A DNA stretch of 64,000 nt from Longimicrobium terrae (GCF_014202995.1 NZ_JACHIA010000016.1:1-64000); one strand, 5' to 3'. Shown: positions 25,650 through 34,541, numbered from the stretch's first letter. Notes: a model not told the origin generated them from the sequence alone. Program-made: numbers and translations.

Positions 25650-26993
25650 GTGCCCGATACCATCACCCCCGCCGACGTCGGCGCCTTTACCCGCGACCAG
25701 GTGGAAATCCTGGCCGCGCGAAAGGGCGAGGCCGAGTGGCTGCGCGCCTCGCGCATGGCCGCCCACGGCGTGTTCGCCGACACCCCCATGCCCACCACGC
25801 GGCTGGAGGATTGGCGTTATACCGATATCAAGAAGCTCGTCCGGCTCGACGAGTTCAGCTTTGCCGAGGAGCGCGGCCCCGCCTCCGTGGGCGCCGGGCT
25901 TCCCGCCGGGCTCGCCACGCTGATGGCCGAGGCCGGCGAGTTCGAGGCGCGCCTGGTGCAGATCGACGCCTCCGTCGTCATCCGCGAGCTGCCGGAATCG
26001 CTGGCGGCGCAGGGCGTGATCTTCACCTCGCTGGAGATCGCCGCGCAGGAGCACCCGGAACTGGTGCAGAAGCACCTGGGCACCGCCATCACCACCGACG
26101 ACGGCAAGTTCGCGGCGATGAACGCGGCGCTGTGGACGGGCGGCACTTTCCTGTACGTGCCCAGGGGCGTGCAGGTGGAGGCTCCCTTCCGCGTGTACCG
26201 GTGGATCACCGAGGGCGGCACGGCCGCGTTCGGGCGCACGCTCGTCGTGGCGGAGCAGGGATCCAAGTTCTCCGTGGTGGAGACGCTGGGGTCGGATGAT
26301 CTGGCCAAGCCGGCGCTGTCCGTGGGCGCGGCGGAGATCTTTGCCGATGAGGGCGCGGTCGCCATCTACACCTCCGTGCAGCGGTACGGGCGCGGTGTGG
26401 CGCACCTGTCCACCGACCGGCTGGTGGCCGGGCGCGACGCCAAGATCACCACGCTGTACACCAGCTTCGGCGCCGACCTGGCCCGCGCGGACGTGCAGTG
26501 CCGCATGCAGGCGCCGGGCAGCCACATCGACATGCTGGGGCTGTACATCGCCGACGGCACGCAGCACTTCGACAACCAGACGCTGCAGGACCACCTGGCC
26601 CCGCACGCCAGCAGCAACCTGCTGTTCAAGGGCGCGCTGTCGGATAAGGGACGGTCGGTGTTCCGCGGGCTGATCCGCGTGCACCCCAAGGCGCAGCGCA
26701 CCGACGCGTACCAGACCAACCGCAACCTGCTGCTCAGCGACGGCGCCCGCGCCGACTCGCTCCCCAACCTGGAAATCCAGGCGGACGACGTGCGCTGCTC
26801 GCACGCCGCCACGGTGGGCCAGCTGGACGAGGAAGAGGTGTTCTACCTCCTGTCGCGCGGCATTCCCAAGGCGGAGGCGGTGCGGCTGGTGGTGTTCGGC
26901 TTCTTTGCCGAGGTGCTGGAGCAGCTGCCCCTGGAAGGCGTAAAGCAGGAACTGCTGCGCGTGGTGGAGCGCAAGCTGGCCACGCGGCGCTGA
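25650..26993 (+). CDS. sufD: SufD, Fe-S scaffold partner
   Basis: 447 residues from GTG 25650 (MPDTITPADVGAF). It has TRLEDWRYTDIKKL at about 50-63, the N-terminal SufD signature, and the SufB/SufD beta-helix with LYVPRGVQVEAPF, TLQDHLAPHASSN, FRGLIRVHPKAQ and the C-terminal SHAATVGQLDEEEVFYLLSRG. SufD pairs with SufB and is needed for iron entry. It lies downstream of the GGGAATAGG hairpin element; the Rieske gene begins 3 bases after the stop. Confidence 0.97.
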   Translation: MPDTITPADVGAFTRDQVEILAARKGEAEWLRASRMAAHGVFADTPMPTTRLEDWRYTDIKKLVRLDEFSFAEERGPASVGAGLPAGLATLMAEAGEFEARLVQIDASVVIRELPESLAAQGVIFTSLEIAAQEHPELVQKHLGTAITTDDGKFAAMNAALWTGGTFLYVPRGVQVEAPFRVYRWITEGGTAAFGRTLVVAEQGSKFSVVETLGSDDLAKPALSVGAAEIFADEGAVAIYTSVQRYGRGVAHLSTDRLVAGRDAKITTLYTSFGADLARADVQCRMQAPGSHIDMLGLYIADGTQHFDNQTLQDHLAPHASSNLLFKGALSDKGRSVFRGLIRVHPKAQRTDAYQTNRNLLLSDGARADSLPNLEIQADDVRCSHAATVGQLDEEEVFYLLSRGIPKAEAVRLVVFGFFAEVLEQLPLEGVKQELLRVVERKLATRR

Positions 26994-26995
26994 CG

Positions 26996-27310
26996 TTGGG
27001 GTGGATCCGGGCGGCCGCGCTGTCGGAGCTTTCCGACGGCGCGGTCCTGGGGGTGGAGGTCGCGGGGCGGCGCATTGCGCTGGCGAGGGTGGATGGCGAG
27101 GTCTACGCGATTTCCGACGTCTGCTCGCACCGCGACTTTCCGCTGTCCGTCGGCGAGGTGGATGCCGGCGAGTGCACCATCACCTGCGAGTGGCATGGCG
27201 CGGCGTTCAGCCTGCGTACCGGCGAGCCGCTCTGTCCGCCCGCGTTCCGGCCGGTGCCCGTCTTCCCCGCGCGGATCGAGGGCGCGGACGTGATGGTGGA
27301 GGTGGAGTAG
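26996..27310 (+). CDS. Rieske [2Fe-2S] ferredoxin-like protein
   Basis: 104 residues from TTG 26996, placed 3 bases after the sufD stop, so translation is probably coupled. Rieske ligands are CSHRDFPL (Cys and His of the first loop, about residues 43-45) and CEWHGAAF (second loop, about 62-65). No membrane segment. Small soluble Rieske proteins of this NirD/BphF type often sit in suf operons and may shuttle electrons for cluster assembly. The start codon is unusual, but the domain begins only a few residues in, so little is uncertain. Confidence 0.93.
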   Translation: MGWIRAAALSELSDGAVLGVEVAGRRIALARVDGEVYAISDVCSHRDFPLSVGEVDAGECTITCEWHGAAFSLRTGEPLCPPAFRPVPVFPARIEGADVMVEVE

Positions 27311-27511
27311 CGGTTTCCGCCGCACGTCTCCCGCCGCCCGCGGGCGGTGGAGGACGCGACGGAGGAGGTTCCGGGGCCGCTGGCCGCGCTGCTGACCGGC
27401 GGCCGGTTCGCGGCCCTCGCCGTATCCGGGATACGATCGGCGCTGGTGCCGATGATCGAGGGGATGAAGCCGTCGGATGACGGCAATCCAATGTCATACC
27501 GATGGACCGTC

Positions 27512-28771
27512 ATGAGCATGACTGAACTGGCCGCACCCGCATCTTCTCTGGACGTCGCGCGCATCCGCGAGGTCTTTCCCATCCTGTCCGAGTTGGTGAG
27601 CGGCAAGCCGCTGGTCTATCTGGACAACGCGGCGTCTACGCAGAAGCCCGTCCAGGTGATCGACGCGATCGCCAACCACTATCGCCGGTCCAACGCCAAC
27701 GTGCACCGCGGCATCCACGAACTGTCCAATCGCGCCACGGACGCGTACGACGGCGCGCGCGACAAGGTGGCCGCGTTCTTCGGCGTGGCCGACAGCGCGG
27801 AACTGGTGTGGACGCGCGGCACCACCGAAGGGCTCAACCTGCTGGCGCACGCGTGGGGCACCACGCACCTGCGGGCGGGTGACGAGATCCTGCTGAGCGT
27901 GCTGGAGCACCACTCCAACCTGGTGCCGTGGCAGATGGTGGCGCAGCGGACGGGTGCCAAGCTGCGCTTCATCGACATCGACGAGCAGGGGCGGCTGGAC
28001 CTGTCCACGCTGGATGACCTGCTGACCGAGCGCACGAAGCTGGTCTCCATCACCCACGTTTCCAACGCGCTGGGGACGGTGAATCCCGTCGCGCTGATCG
28101 CGGAGCGGGCGCGGGCCGTGGGCGCGGTGATGATCGTGGATGGCGCGCAGTCCGCGCCGCACCTGCCGGTGGATGTGCCTTCGCTGGGCGCCGACTTCTA
28201 CGTGTTCAGCGGCCACAAGATGTGCGGCCCCACGGGGATCGGCGGGCTGTGGGGGCGGCGCGAGGCACTGGAGTCGCTGGCGCCCTTCCATGGCGGCGGC
28301 GACATGATCGAGTTCGTGGAGCTGGAATCGTCCACGTACGCGCAGCTGCCGCACCGGCTGGAGGCGGGCACGCCCAACATCGCGGGTGCCGTTGGATTGG
28401 CCGCGGCGACGGACTACCTGACGGCGGTGGGCCGCGAGGCGATTCTGGCGCACGAACGGTCGCTGCTGGCGTACGCCATCGAGCGGATGTCGGAGATCCC
28501 GGACATGACGATCCTGGGCCCGCGCGATCTGTCGGAGCGCAGCGGCGTGGTTTCGTTCACGCTGGCGGACATTCATCCGCACGACCTCGCCACGATTCTG
28601 GACAGCGAGGGCGTGGCGATCCGCGCCGGCCACCACTGCACGCAGCCGCTGATGAAGCGGCTGGGCGTGGGGTCTACCGCGCGCGCGTCGTTCTACCTGT
28701 ACAACACCCCCGGCGAGGTGGACGCGCTGGTGGATGCGCTGCAGAAGGCGCGCACGCTGTTCGGGTACTGA
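27512..28771 (+). CDS. sufS: SufS, cysteine desulfurase
   Basis: 419 residues from ATG 27512 (MSMTELAAP). The PLP Lys is in FSGHKMCGPTG (K236) and the catalytic Cys in RAGHHCTQPLM (C376), defining a group II (SufS/CsdA) desulfurase that removes sulfur from cysteine. YLDNAASTQKP marks the N-terminal cofactor-binding region. ATG 27491 is a possible earlier start; the frame is open back to 27347, but no ribosome site supports either. The gap after the Rieske gene (about 200 bases) is larger than the others in the cluster. SufU, its sulfur acceptor, follows beyond a repeat island. Confidence 0.95.
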   Translation: MSMTELAAPASSLDVARIREVFPILSELVSGKPLVYLDNAASTQKPVQVIDAIANHYRRSNANVHRGIHELSNRATDAYDGARDKVAAFFGVADSAELVWTRGTTEGLNLLAHAWGTTHLRAGDEILLSVLEHHSNLVPWQMVAQRTGAKLRFIDIDEQGRLDLSTLDDLLTERTKLVSITHVSNALGTVNPVALIAERARAVGAVMIVDGAQSAPHLPVDVPSLGADFYVFSGHKMCGPTGIGGLWGRREALESLAPFHGGGDMIEFVELESSTYAQLPHRLEAGTPNIAGAVGLAAATDYLTAVGREAILAHERSLLAYAIERMSEIPDMTILGPRDLSERSGVVSFTLADIHPHDLATILDSEGVAIRAGHHCTQPLMKRLGVGSTARASFYLYNTPGEVDALVDALQKARTLFGY

Positions 28772-28789
28772 GCGGCGAGGTCTCAGGGC

Positions 28790-29170
28790 GGCCCCCACCC
28801 GGGCCGGCACCACCGGCCCACCCTCCCCAAAAAAGACTGGGGGAGGGTTGGGCGGGCGGAGAGTTCGGCGCGAAGGGCGGAGACCGGCGCGGCGCGCCGC
28901 GATCCTGAGCGAATGAATCCGCCGCTCAAACAGCGGGAACCCCCGACTCGCGGCCGCTGTCGCGTCCACGATCGGGGCTTCAACCGCCTGGGGTCATGGA
29001 TTGGGCGTGAATTCTCCCTCTCCGTGCGTCTGTTCGCACGGGGAGGGCCGGGGAGGGGCCCGCGAGGTGTCGGGCGCGAGCCGAACCCCGACCTCGCGCC
29101 GAACGGCTCCCCCTCTCCCGCTTGCGGGAGAGGGGGCTGGGGGGAGAGGGGTGCCTCAGCATGGGCCCAA
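28790..29170. repeat. Composite repeat island between sufS and sufU
   Basis: Same module order as 9500-9900: hairpin CCCTCCCC-AAAAAAGACT-GGGGGAGGG (about 28821-28847), GAGCGAATGAATCCGCCGCTC (28909-28929), stem-loop CCCCGACTCG...TCGGGG (28938-28980) and the CCCTCTCCCGC/GCGGGAGAGGG palindrome with flanking GCGCCGAACGGCTC (29095-29152). No gene is supported between 28772 and 29274. Confidence 0.75.
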
Positions 29171-29228
29171 CCGTCCGAGACGCCGGGTGTTTCCCCCGTT
29201 GACGCACCGAATCCGCCGCCGGACGCAC

Positions 29229-29267
29229 ACGCACTCACGCACTAACGCACACAGCACTCACGCACTT
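29229..29267. repeat. Solitary CACTCACGCAC repeat arm abutting sufU
   Basis: CGCACTCACGCACTAACGCAC then ACAGCACTCACGCACTT ends 7 bases before the sufU ATG, so the position of a ribosome site is occupied by repeat sequence. Confidence 0.8.
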
Positions 29268-29274
29268 CGGTCTC

Positions 29275-29730
29275 ATGGAACGCTCCGCGCTGGACGCCGT
29301 CTACCAGGAACTGATCCTGAAGCACTACCGCAGCTCCCGCTTCCGCGGCGAGCTGGACGCGCCGGACGCCGTAATCCCCATGCGCAATCCGGTGTGCGGC
29401 GACGACATCCTGCTGCAGGTGCGGGTGGATGACGACCGCATCGCCGAAATCCGCTTCAGCGGCCACGGGTGCGCCATCTCCCAGGCCGCCGCCAGCATGA
29501 TGAGCGAGCACGCGGTCGGGAAGTCGTGGGACGAGGTGCGCGGCATCTCCGACCGCTTCCGCGAAATGATCCACGGCGACGAAACCGCCTCGCGCGACAA
29601 GAAGCTGGGCGACATGCGCGCGCTGGCCGGCGTGGCCAAGCTGCCGCGCCGCGTCAAGTGCGCCATGCTCGCCTGGGACGCGCTCGATGAGGCGGAAAAA
29701 AAGATCCGCTCCGGCGAGCCGGAATCCTGA
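29275..29730 (+). CDS. sufU: SufU-type sulfur acceptor / scaffold
   Basis: 151 residues from ATG 29275. The zinc-site residues C41 and D43 (NPVCGDD), C66 (GHGCAIS) and C129 (VKCAMLAW) are all present, with the insertion between the second and third ligands that separates SufU from IscU. SufU takes the persulfide from SufS by Zn-ligand exchange. No Shine-Dalgarno is visible because a repeat arm lies directly upstream, which may affect its expression. It is separated from sufS by a 500-base repeat island, so it may have its own promoter. A strong terminator follows. Confidence 0.95.
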   Translation: MERSALDAVYQELILKHYRSSRFRGELDAPDAVIPMRNPVCGDDILLQVRVDDDRIAEIRFSGHGCAISQAAASMMSEHAVGKSWDEVRGISDRFREMIHGDETASRDKKLGDMRALAGVAKLPRRVKCAMLAWDALDEAEKKIRSGEPES

Positions 29731-29747
29731 TCTCGATGGACGAAACA

Positions 29748-29789
29748 AATCGGCCCGGCGGAGCAGTCCGCCGGGCCGATTCTCGTTTT
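29748..29789. terminator. Terminator after sufU
   Basis: AATCGGCCCGGCGGA / TCCGCCGGGCCGATT with a 4-base loop then CTCGTTTT. It also faces the end of the minus-strand gene at 29805. Confidence 0.9.
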
Positions 29790-29804
29790 CTGCCGCTCGT
29801 CCGC

Positions 29805-30524
29805 TCAACGCCGGCGGATGCGGCGCGGGTCGTCACCCCGCTCAATGCGGTCGGCGAGTTCGAGCAGCGCCTTGAACGCGTCTTCCGCCGGGGCCTCAAG
29901 GTCGCCGAGCATGATGTTGTCCTCGCCGGGGACGGTGCCGCGCAGCACGTCCACGGCTTCGCGGATGGCCTTTTCCGGCGCGGAACGCTCTTCCTCCGGC
30001 GACACGTCGGCGCGGGGAGCCGGGGCGCCCACCCACCCGGTGCGCGCGCGGCGGCGGCGGCGGATGCGCTCCTCGTACATGCGCCGCCCCGCGTCCGTCA
30101 GCGACACCAGCCCATCCATGCGCTGCACCAGCCCGCGGCCTTCCAGCGCGCGCACCACGCGGCCGTCCAGGTCGTCAAACGGCATGTCGGCGTTGGCGAG
30201 CGCAAGCTGGCGGACCATGTCTTCCTGCGTCTCATTCAGCTGCACGTCCGCGCCATCCGCAGCATCGCCATCCGCGGCGGCTTCGGGAGCGGGCGCAGGC
30301 GCTTCGCCCGCGATGGGGGCGGGCGCGGCGGGACGGCTGAGCTCGGCGAACGCCCGCTGTCCCTCCGGCGTGATGACCGCGAATCCGCTGATCCGCCGCA
30401 CAAAGCGCCGCGCCGCCAGCGCCACCAGCGCCTCGGTGTCCAGGCGCACCTCGGACATGGGGTTGCCGCGCCGCGCCAGATCGCGCAGCACCGTCATTTC
30501 GGCGGGGGAAAGTTCGTCGGACAT
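29805..30524 (-). CDS. Hypothetical protein with two winged-helix-like repeats
   Basis: 239 residues from ATG 30524 (MSDELSPAEMTVL). Two segments have the same shape: helices ending in a short beta wing, first FAVITPEGQRAF (about 48-59) and later LVSLTDAGRRMYEER (about 138-152), joined by an Ala/Pro-rich linker. This resembles duplicated winged-helix DNA-binding domains of the kind seen in MarR/PadR-like proteins, followed by a polybasic RIRRRRRART stretch and an acidic helical tail. The frame is open to 31190, but the upstream part is antisense to the GNAT gene and excluded. Function unknown; a DNA-binding role is inference. Confidence 0.7.
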   Translation of the reverse strand: MSDELSPAEMTVLRDLARRGNPMSEVRLDTEALVALAARRFVRRISGFAVITPEGQRAFAELSRPAAPAPIAGEAPAPAPEAAADGDAADGADVQLNETQEDMVRQLALANADMPFDDLDGRVVRALEGRGLVQRMDGLVSLTDAGRRMYEERIRRRRRARTGWVGAPAPRADVSPEEERSAPEKAIREAVDVLRGTVPGEDNIMLGDLEAPAEDAFKALLELADRIERGDDPRRIRRR

Positions 30525-30840
30525 CGCTGGATGGGTATTGGTGCGGATGGAACCGTATTCTGCGCCTGAAGATACGCTCCGGACGCCGCGCGTGCCAGCG
30601 TGCGCCCGAACCCCTGATCGCGCGGTTCCGGTGCTGGCGGATTCGGTGAGGGACGGCGGCGCGCGATGGAGCCCGTCATCCACCCGTTCCGCTTGACGAT
30701 GACCGGCCCGCGCGCCACCATCATCGCCCGCCCATCGCTCGGCTCGATCCAGTGAGATCGCCGGGGTTTCGCTGGGTTGGATGTAATCCAGCGCGCACCC
30801 AACCGCCGCTCGACGCACGACTTGTGGAGATGACGACAAC
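30525..30840. other. Divergent intergenic region
   Basis: 316 bases between divergent genes. I see no repeat module, clear promoter or terminator in it; it presumably holds both promoters. Confidence 0.5.
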
Positions 30841-31272
30841 GTGACCCCGATCATCCGTCCCGCGGAACCGCGCGACGCCGCCGAAATCGCGCGCCTGCTG
30901 ACCGCGCTCGGCCATCCAACGGAGGAGCAGTCCGTCGCCGCGCGTTGGGATGAGTGGGCCGCGGCGGGCAACGCGGCGTTCGTGGCGGAGAAGGACGGGG
31001 GCGGGCTGTCCGGCCTCGTGACCACACATCGGATGCTGGTGCTGCACCGCCTGCTCCCGGTGGGCCGCATCACGGCGCTGATCGTGGACGAATCCGCGCG
31101 CGGTTCAGGCATGGGCCGCCGACTCGTCGCCGCCGCGGAGGATCTGCTGGCGAGCGCGGGATGCGGATTGCTGGAAATCACGAGCAACACGCGTCTGGTG
31201 CAGGCGCACGCGTTCTACGAGCACCTCGGATACGAGCGCACCAGCATCCGCCTCGCCAAGCAGCTCCGGTAG
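30841..31272 (+). CDS. GNAT family N-acetyltransferase
   Basis: 143 residues from GTG 30841 (MTPIIRPAEPRDAAEIARLL). The acetyl-CoA-binding motif A reads LIVDESARGSGMGRRLV (about 80-96; R-x-x-G-M-G), followed by the AHAFYEHLGYERTS segment typical of small GNAT enzymes. Single domain, cytoplasmic. The substrate cannot be predicted; such stand-alone members acetylate amino groups of small molecules or proteins. No operon partner. Confidence 0.9.
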   Translation: MTPIIRPAEPRDAAEIARLLTALGHPTEEQSVAARWDEWAAAGNAAFVAEKDGGGLSGLVTTHRMLVLHRLLPVGRITALIVDESARGSGMGRRLVAAAEDLLASAGCGLLEITSNTRLVQAHAFYEHLGYERTSIRLAKQLR

Positions 31273-31392
31273 TCTCCCGCGGCAGCTGCGATCAGCAACT
31301 CGGGCCGGATCGCTGAAGAACGATGCCCATCTTTCCCGTAGGCGGATCGGCATCGCGTGGTGCATTCTGCAATCTCGGGGAGATACAGTCCG

Positions 31393-31653
31393 GTGGCGTT
31401 CAATGGACGGATCGATCAGCCGGTGATTCGAGCCGCCGTGTACCTCGCGCTCGCCTGCCCGGTCCTGTGGATTCTGATCCGCAACCGGTGGTTCCCGCTC
31501 AGTCGTGGCGGATTCGGTGGGCCATGGACCGCACTGCGCCAGAAGTTCTGGGCGGAGTCAACCCCCGGATTGCCTTCTTCCGCATCGCGCTCGATCACGT
31601 GGCTGCTGATGGGATTCGCCGCGCTCCACACCGTTCTGGACGCGATCTACTGA
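31393..31653 (+). CDS. Small hypothetical membrane protein
   Basis: 86 residues from GTG 31393, with GGGGAG about ten bases upstream; GTG 31357 would add 12 residues. Two hydrophobic stretches, VYLALACPVLWILI near the N-terminus and TWLLMGFAALHTVL at the C-terminus, flank a polar loop. No family is recognised. Confidence 0.5.
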   Translation: MAFNGRIDQPVIRAAVYLALACPVLWILIRNRWFPLSRGGFGGPWTALRQKFWAESTPGLPSSASRSITWLLMGFAALHTVLDAIY

Positions 31654-31785
31654 CCGGCACCACGAGTCGCGGTGACGGCGTGTGATGCGGAGATCGAGGG
31701 CAACCCAGGGGCTGGAGCATGTCGCCTCTGGGATGGCCTCCGGGCGCGGCGCGCGTTGATCTGGGTTGATCCCCGACGCGATTGG

Positions 31786-31860
31786 AGCCCCGGGCGTGGA
31801 CGCGCCAGCGGCCGCGAGCCGGGGCTTCGCGCCGTCGGAGCGGCGGATTCATCCGCTCAA
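31786..31860. repeat. Repeat modules (inverse orientation)
   Basis: Stem-loop AGCCCCG...CGGGGCT with the conserved inner GGACGCGCCAGCGGCCG (31786-31827), then GAGCGGCGGATTCATCCGCT (31838-31857). These are the same two modules as at 9627-9699, 20688-20757 and 28909-28980. No gene lies between 31654 and 32042. Confidence 0.7.
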
Positions 31861-31898
31861 CGGAGACGTAGCCGCACGCGTTCTCCGTCTCTGCCCGA

Positions 31899-31969
31899 TA
31901 ACCTGCGTTCCTCGTTCCGCACCGATAACGTGCGTTCCTTGTCTCTGCGCCGATAACCTGCGTTATCGG
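31899..31969. repeat. Three direct repeats of CGATAACSTGCGTT
   Basis: CGATAACCTGCGTT, CGATAACGTGCGTT and CGATAACCTGCGTT occur at intervals of about 27-29 bases, the last running into ATCGGG, which is complementary to the start of the unit. Spacing near integral helical turns could suit a DNA-binding protein, but no function is known. Confidence 0.6.
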
Positions 31970-31989
31970 GATCCTGATCCATCAAACGA

Positions 31990-32026
31990 ACGCGCTCCCC
32001 GGCACTGGGCCGGGGAGCGCGTCTTC
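31990..32026. terminator. Terminator hairpin beyond the thiolase gene
   Basis: ACGCGCTCCCCGGC / GCCGGGGAGCGCGT with a 5-base loop, 17 bases past the stop of the minus-strand thiolase gene. Confidence 0.8.
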
Positions 32027-32042
32027 GTCATCCCAAGAACGA

Positions 32043-33347
32043 TCAGTTGGGCGCGGCTTCCACGATCATCACGAAGCCCATTGCGCCGGCGGCGCACACG
32101 CTGATCATGCCGAACTGCTCGCCGCGGCGGCGAAGCTCGTTCAGCAGCGTGATGGTGATGCGCCCGCCCGTGGCGCCGAACGGGTGGCCGATGGCCAGCG
32201 ATCCGCCCATCACGTTGATGCGGTCCTCCGGCGGCAGCCCCACGGCCTTGTCGCGCCCCAGCCGCTTCTTCGCGATCTCGTCGCTGTCGAACCACTGCAG
32301 GTTGCTCAGCACCTGCGCGGCGAACGCCTCGTGAATCTCCAGCAGGCCGATGTCCTTCATGGTCAGCCCCGCGCGGTCGAACGCCACCGGCGCCGCGTAC
32401 ACCGGCCCCTGCAGCAGCTGATCGTTCGGGTCCAGCGCGGAGTACGCGTAGCTGCGGATGAAGCCCAGCGGCTTGTAGCCCAGCTCCGCCGCCCTTTCCT
32501 CGCTCATCAGCAGCACCGCCGAGGCGCCATCCGTCAGCGGCGACGCGTTTCCGGCCGTCACCGAACCGTACTTGCGGTCGAACACCGGCTTGAGCGTGGA
32601 CAGCTTTTCCAGCGTGGTGTCGGCGCGGATGCCGTTGTCCTGGCTCACCACCTTGTCGAACTTGGGCGGCACGTAGAACGGCGCGATCTCCGCCGTCAGC
32701 CGTCCGTCCGCCGTGGCCGCCGCCGCCAGCGTGTGCGAGCGCAGCGCCCAGCGGTCCTGCGCCTCGCGGGAGATGCCGTTTTCCTTGGCCATCTTTTCCG
32801 CCGACGCACCCATCGTCTCCCCCGTCGTGGGCTCGGCGATGGCCGGGGCGATGGGGGCCAGGTGCTTGGGGCGGATGTTGCGGAACGCCTGCACCCGCTC
32901 GCCCAGCGACCGCGCCTTGCTGGCCTTGACCAGCGCGTTGCGCATCTCGGGCGAGAAAAGGATGGGCACGTCCGTCAGCGACTCCGCGCCGCCGGCGATG
33001 ATGACGTCCGCCAGCCCCAGCGCGATCTGCTCCGCGGCCGAGGTGATGGCCTGGTTGGACGACGCGCACGCCCGGCCCACGGTAAACGACGGCACCCGCG
33101 GCGGAATGCCCGCGCCCAGCGTGACTTCGCGGGCGATGTTGGGCTCCTGCACCGACTGCACGACGGTGCCGTAGATCACGTGGTCCACCACGTTCACGTC
33201 CAGCTCGGTGCGGGCGATCAGCTCGCGGACCGCGGCCTTCCCCAGCTCCACCGCCGAAACGTCCTTGAAGTCCGTCCCCGACTTGAGGAACGGGGTGCGG
33301 CACCCGTCGATGATGGCGACCCTGCGGCCCAGACCGTTCATGTGCAC
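32043..33347 (-). CDS. Thiolase, acetyl-CoA C-acyltransferase (FadI/FadA type)
   Basis: 434 residues from GTG 33347 (GGAG nine bases upstream) or ATG 33341. The acylated Cys is C94 (GRACASSNQA), with the catalytic IHEAFAA, GHPFGATGGR and CAAGAMG motifs near the C-terminus. The long form with a large insert (about 135-200) fits the FadI-like branch, which performs the last step of beta-oxidation: cleavage of 3-ketoacyl-CoA to acetyl-CoA. No fadJ or acyl-CoA dehydrogenase is adjacent, so it may act with genes elsewhere. It is divergent from the cytochrome c gene. Confidence 0.95.
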   Translation of the reverse strand: MHMNGLGRRVAIIDGCRTPFLKSGTDFKDVSAVELGKAAVRELIARTELDVNVVDHVIYGTVVQSVQEPNIAREVTLGAGIPPRVPSFTVGRACASSNQAITSAAEQIALGLADVIIAGGAESLTDVPILFSPEMRNALVKASKARSLGERVQAFRNIRPKHLAPIAPAIAEPTTGETMGASAEKMAKENGISREAQDRWALRSHTLAAAATADGRLTAEIAPFYVPPKFDKVVSQDNGIRADTTLEKLSTLKPVFDRKYGSVTAGNASPLTDGASAVLLMSEERAAELGYKPLGFIRSYAYSALDPNDQLLQGPVYAAPVAFDRAGLTMKDIGLLEIHEAFAAQVLSNLQWFDSDEIAKKRLGRDKAVGLPPEDRINVMGGSLAIGHPFGATGGRITITLLNELRRRGEQFGMISVCAAGAMGFVMIVEAAPN

Positions 33348-33561
33348 CCGTCGTTTCTCCGGGTTCAGGACCCGGGGTGAATCGTGCGCCGTACGCTGCG
33401 GCGGTAATCCTAGCCTGAACGCGGCTCAGATCAAGGGAGAGCACGCGATGGGCGCCCGCCGTGGGTCAACCGCCTCATGTGGACGGCGGATCGCCATCGT
33501 ACCCTTCGTGCGCCGCCGGGCCGCTGCGCCCGGCCTGCCCACCGCACGAAAGATACGCACC

Positions 33562-34476
33562 ATGAAAACGATTCTCCGCTGGACGGCGCGCATCGGGGCC
33601 GGCGTGCTGGCGCTGCTGCTGGTGGCCCTCGCCGGCGTGTACGGCCTCACCGAGGCCCGCATGCGGCGCCAATACCAGGTGCCGTCCGCCGCCCCGGCGC
33701 TCGCCGCGACCGCGGCCCGCGTGGCGGAAGGGAAGCGGCTGGCGGTGACGCGCGGCTGCACCGACTGCCACGGCGCGGACATGTCCGGGCACGAAGTGAT
33801 CAACCAGTTCCCTATCGGCCGCGTGTCGGGGAGCAACCTCACGCGCGGGCGCGGCGGTGTGGCGGCGCGCTACACGGATGCGGATTTCGTGCGCGCCATC
33901 CGCCACGGCGTGAACGCGGACGGGCGCGGGCTGCTGCTGATGCCCTCCGACGAGTTCAATTCCATGAGCGACGACGAGGTGGGCTCCATTGTCGCGTATC
34001 TGCGCACGCTGCCGCCGGTGAACCACGAGACCCGGCCGAACGCGGTGTGGCCGCTGGGACGGGCGCTGTACGCGGGCGGGGTGATTCCGCTGGTGGCGGC
34101 GGAACGCATTGACCACGCCGCTCCACGCGCGCCCGCGCCGCCCCCGGGGGTGACGGCGGCGTACGGGCGGCACTTGGCCGCCGGCTGCGCGGGATGCCAC
34201 GGCAAGAGCTTCGCGGGCGGGGCCGTCCCGGGCGGGCCGCCGGAGTGGGCGCCGGCCAGCAACCTGACGCCGCACGCCACCGACGGGCTGGGCGGATGGA
34301 CGGAAGCGGACTTCATCCGCGCGCTGCGCACGGGGCGCCGGCCGGACGGCACCGAACTGCGCGAGCCCATGCCGTGGAAAGCGTTCTCGCAGATGACGGA
34401 CGTGGAAGCGCGCGCGCTGTGGGTTTATCTCCAGACTCTCCCCGCGCTCCCGGACGGCTCGCCCCGCGATCCATGA
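33562..34476 (+). CDS. Membrane-anchored dihaem cytochrome c
   Basis: 304 residues from ATG 33562. An N-terminal hydrophobic helix (about 11-29, ARIGAGVLALLLVALAGVYG) acts as signal/anchor. Two haem-binding sites are C66-TDC-H70 and C209-AGC-H213, each in a cytochrome c domain with a distal Met candidate (LLLMPSDEFN; REPMPWKAFSQM). The domain pair resembles the cytochrome subunit of alcohol/aldehyde dehydrogenases and related electron shuttles in the periplasm. No partner dehydrogenase is adjacent. Longer in-frame starts (33208, 33448) lack a signal sequence at their N-terminus and are rejected. Confidence 0.92.
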   Translation: MKTILRWTARIGAGVLALLLVALAGVYGLTEARMRRQYQVPSAAPALAATAARVAEGKRLAVTRGCTDCHGADMSGHEVINQFPIGRVSGSNLTRGRGGVAARYTDADFVRAIRHGVNADGRGLLLMPSDEFNSMSDDEVGSIVAYLRTLPPVNHETRPNAVWPLGRALYAGGVIPLVAAERIDHAAPRAPAPPPGVTAAYGRHLAAGCAGCHGKSFAGGAVPGGPPEWAPASNLTPHATDGLGGWTEADFIRALRTGRRPDGTELREPMPWKAFSQMTDVEARALWVYLQTLPALPDGSPRDP

Positions 34477-34507
34477 CGATGCGCGGCAGAATCGATGACA
34501 ACAACGG

Positions 34508-34541
34508 AACGAGGCGCCCGGCGGATGCGGGCGCCTCGTTT
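34508..34541. terminator. Terminator hairpin between convergent genes
   Basis: AACGAGGCGCCCG / CGGGCGCCTCGTT around a 7-base loop, between the cytochrome c and NYN genes. Confidence 0.85.

Noticed and set aside
27347-27511. 55-residue N-terminal extension of SufS
   Set aside because: No homology to SufS N-termini and no ribosome site; the conserved protein starts at about 27512.
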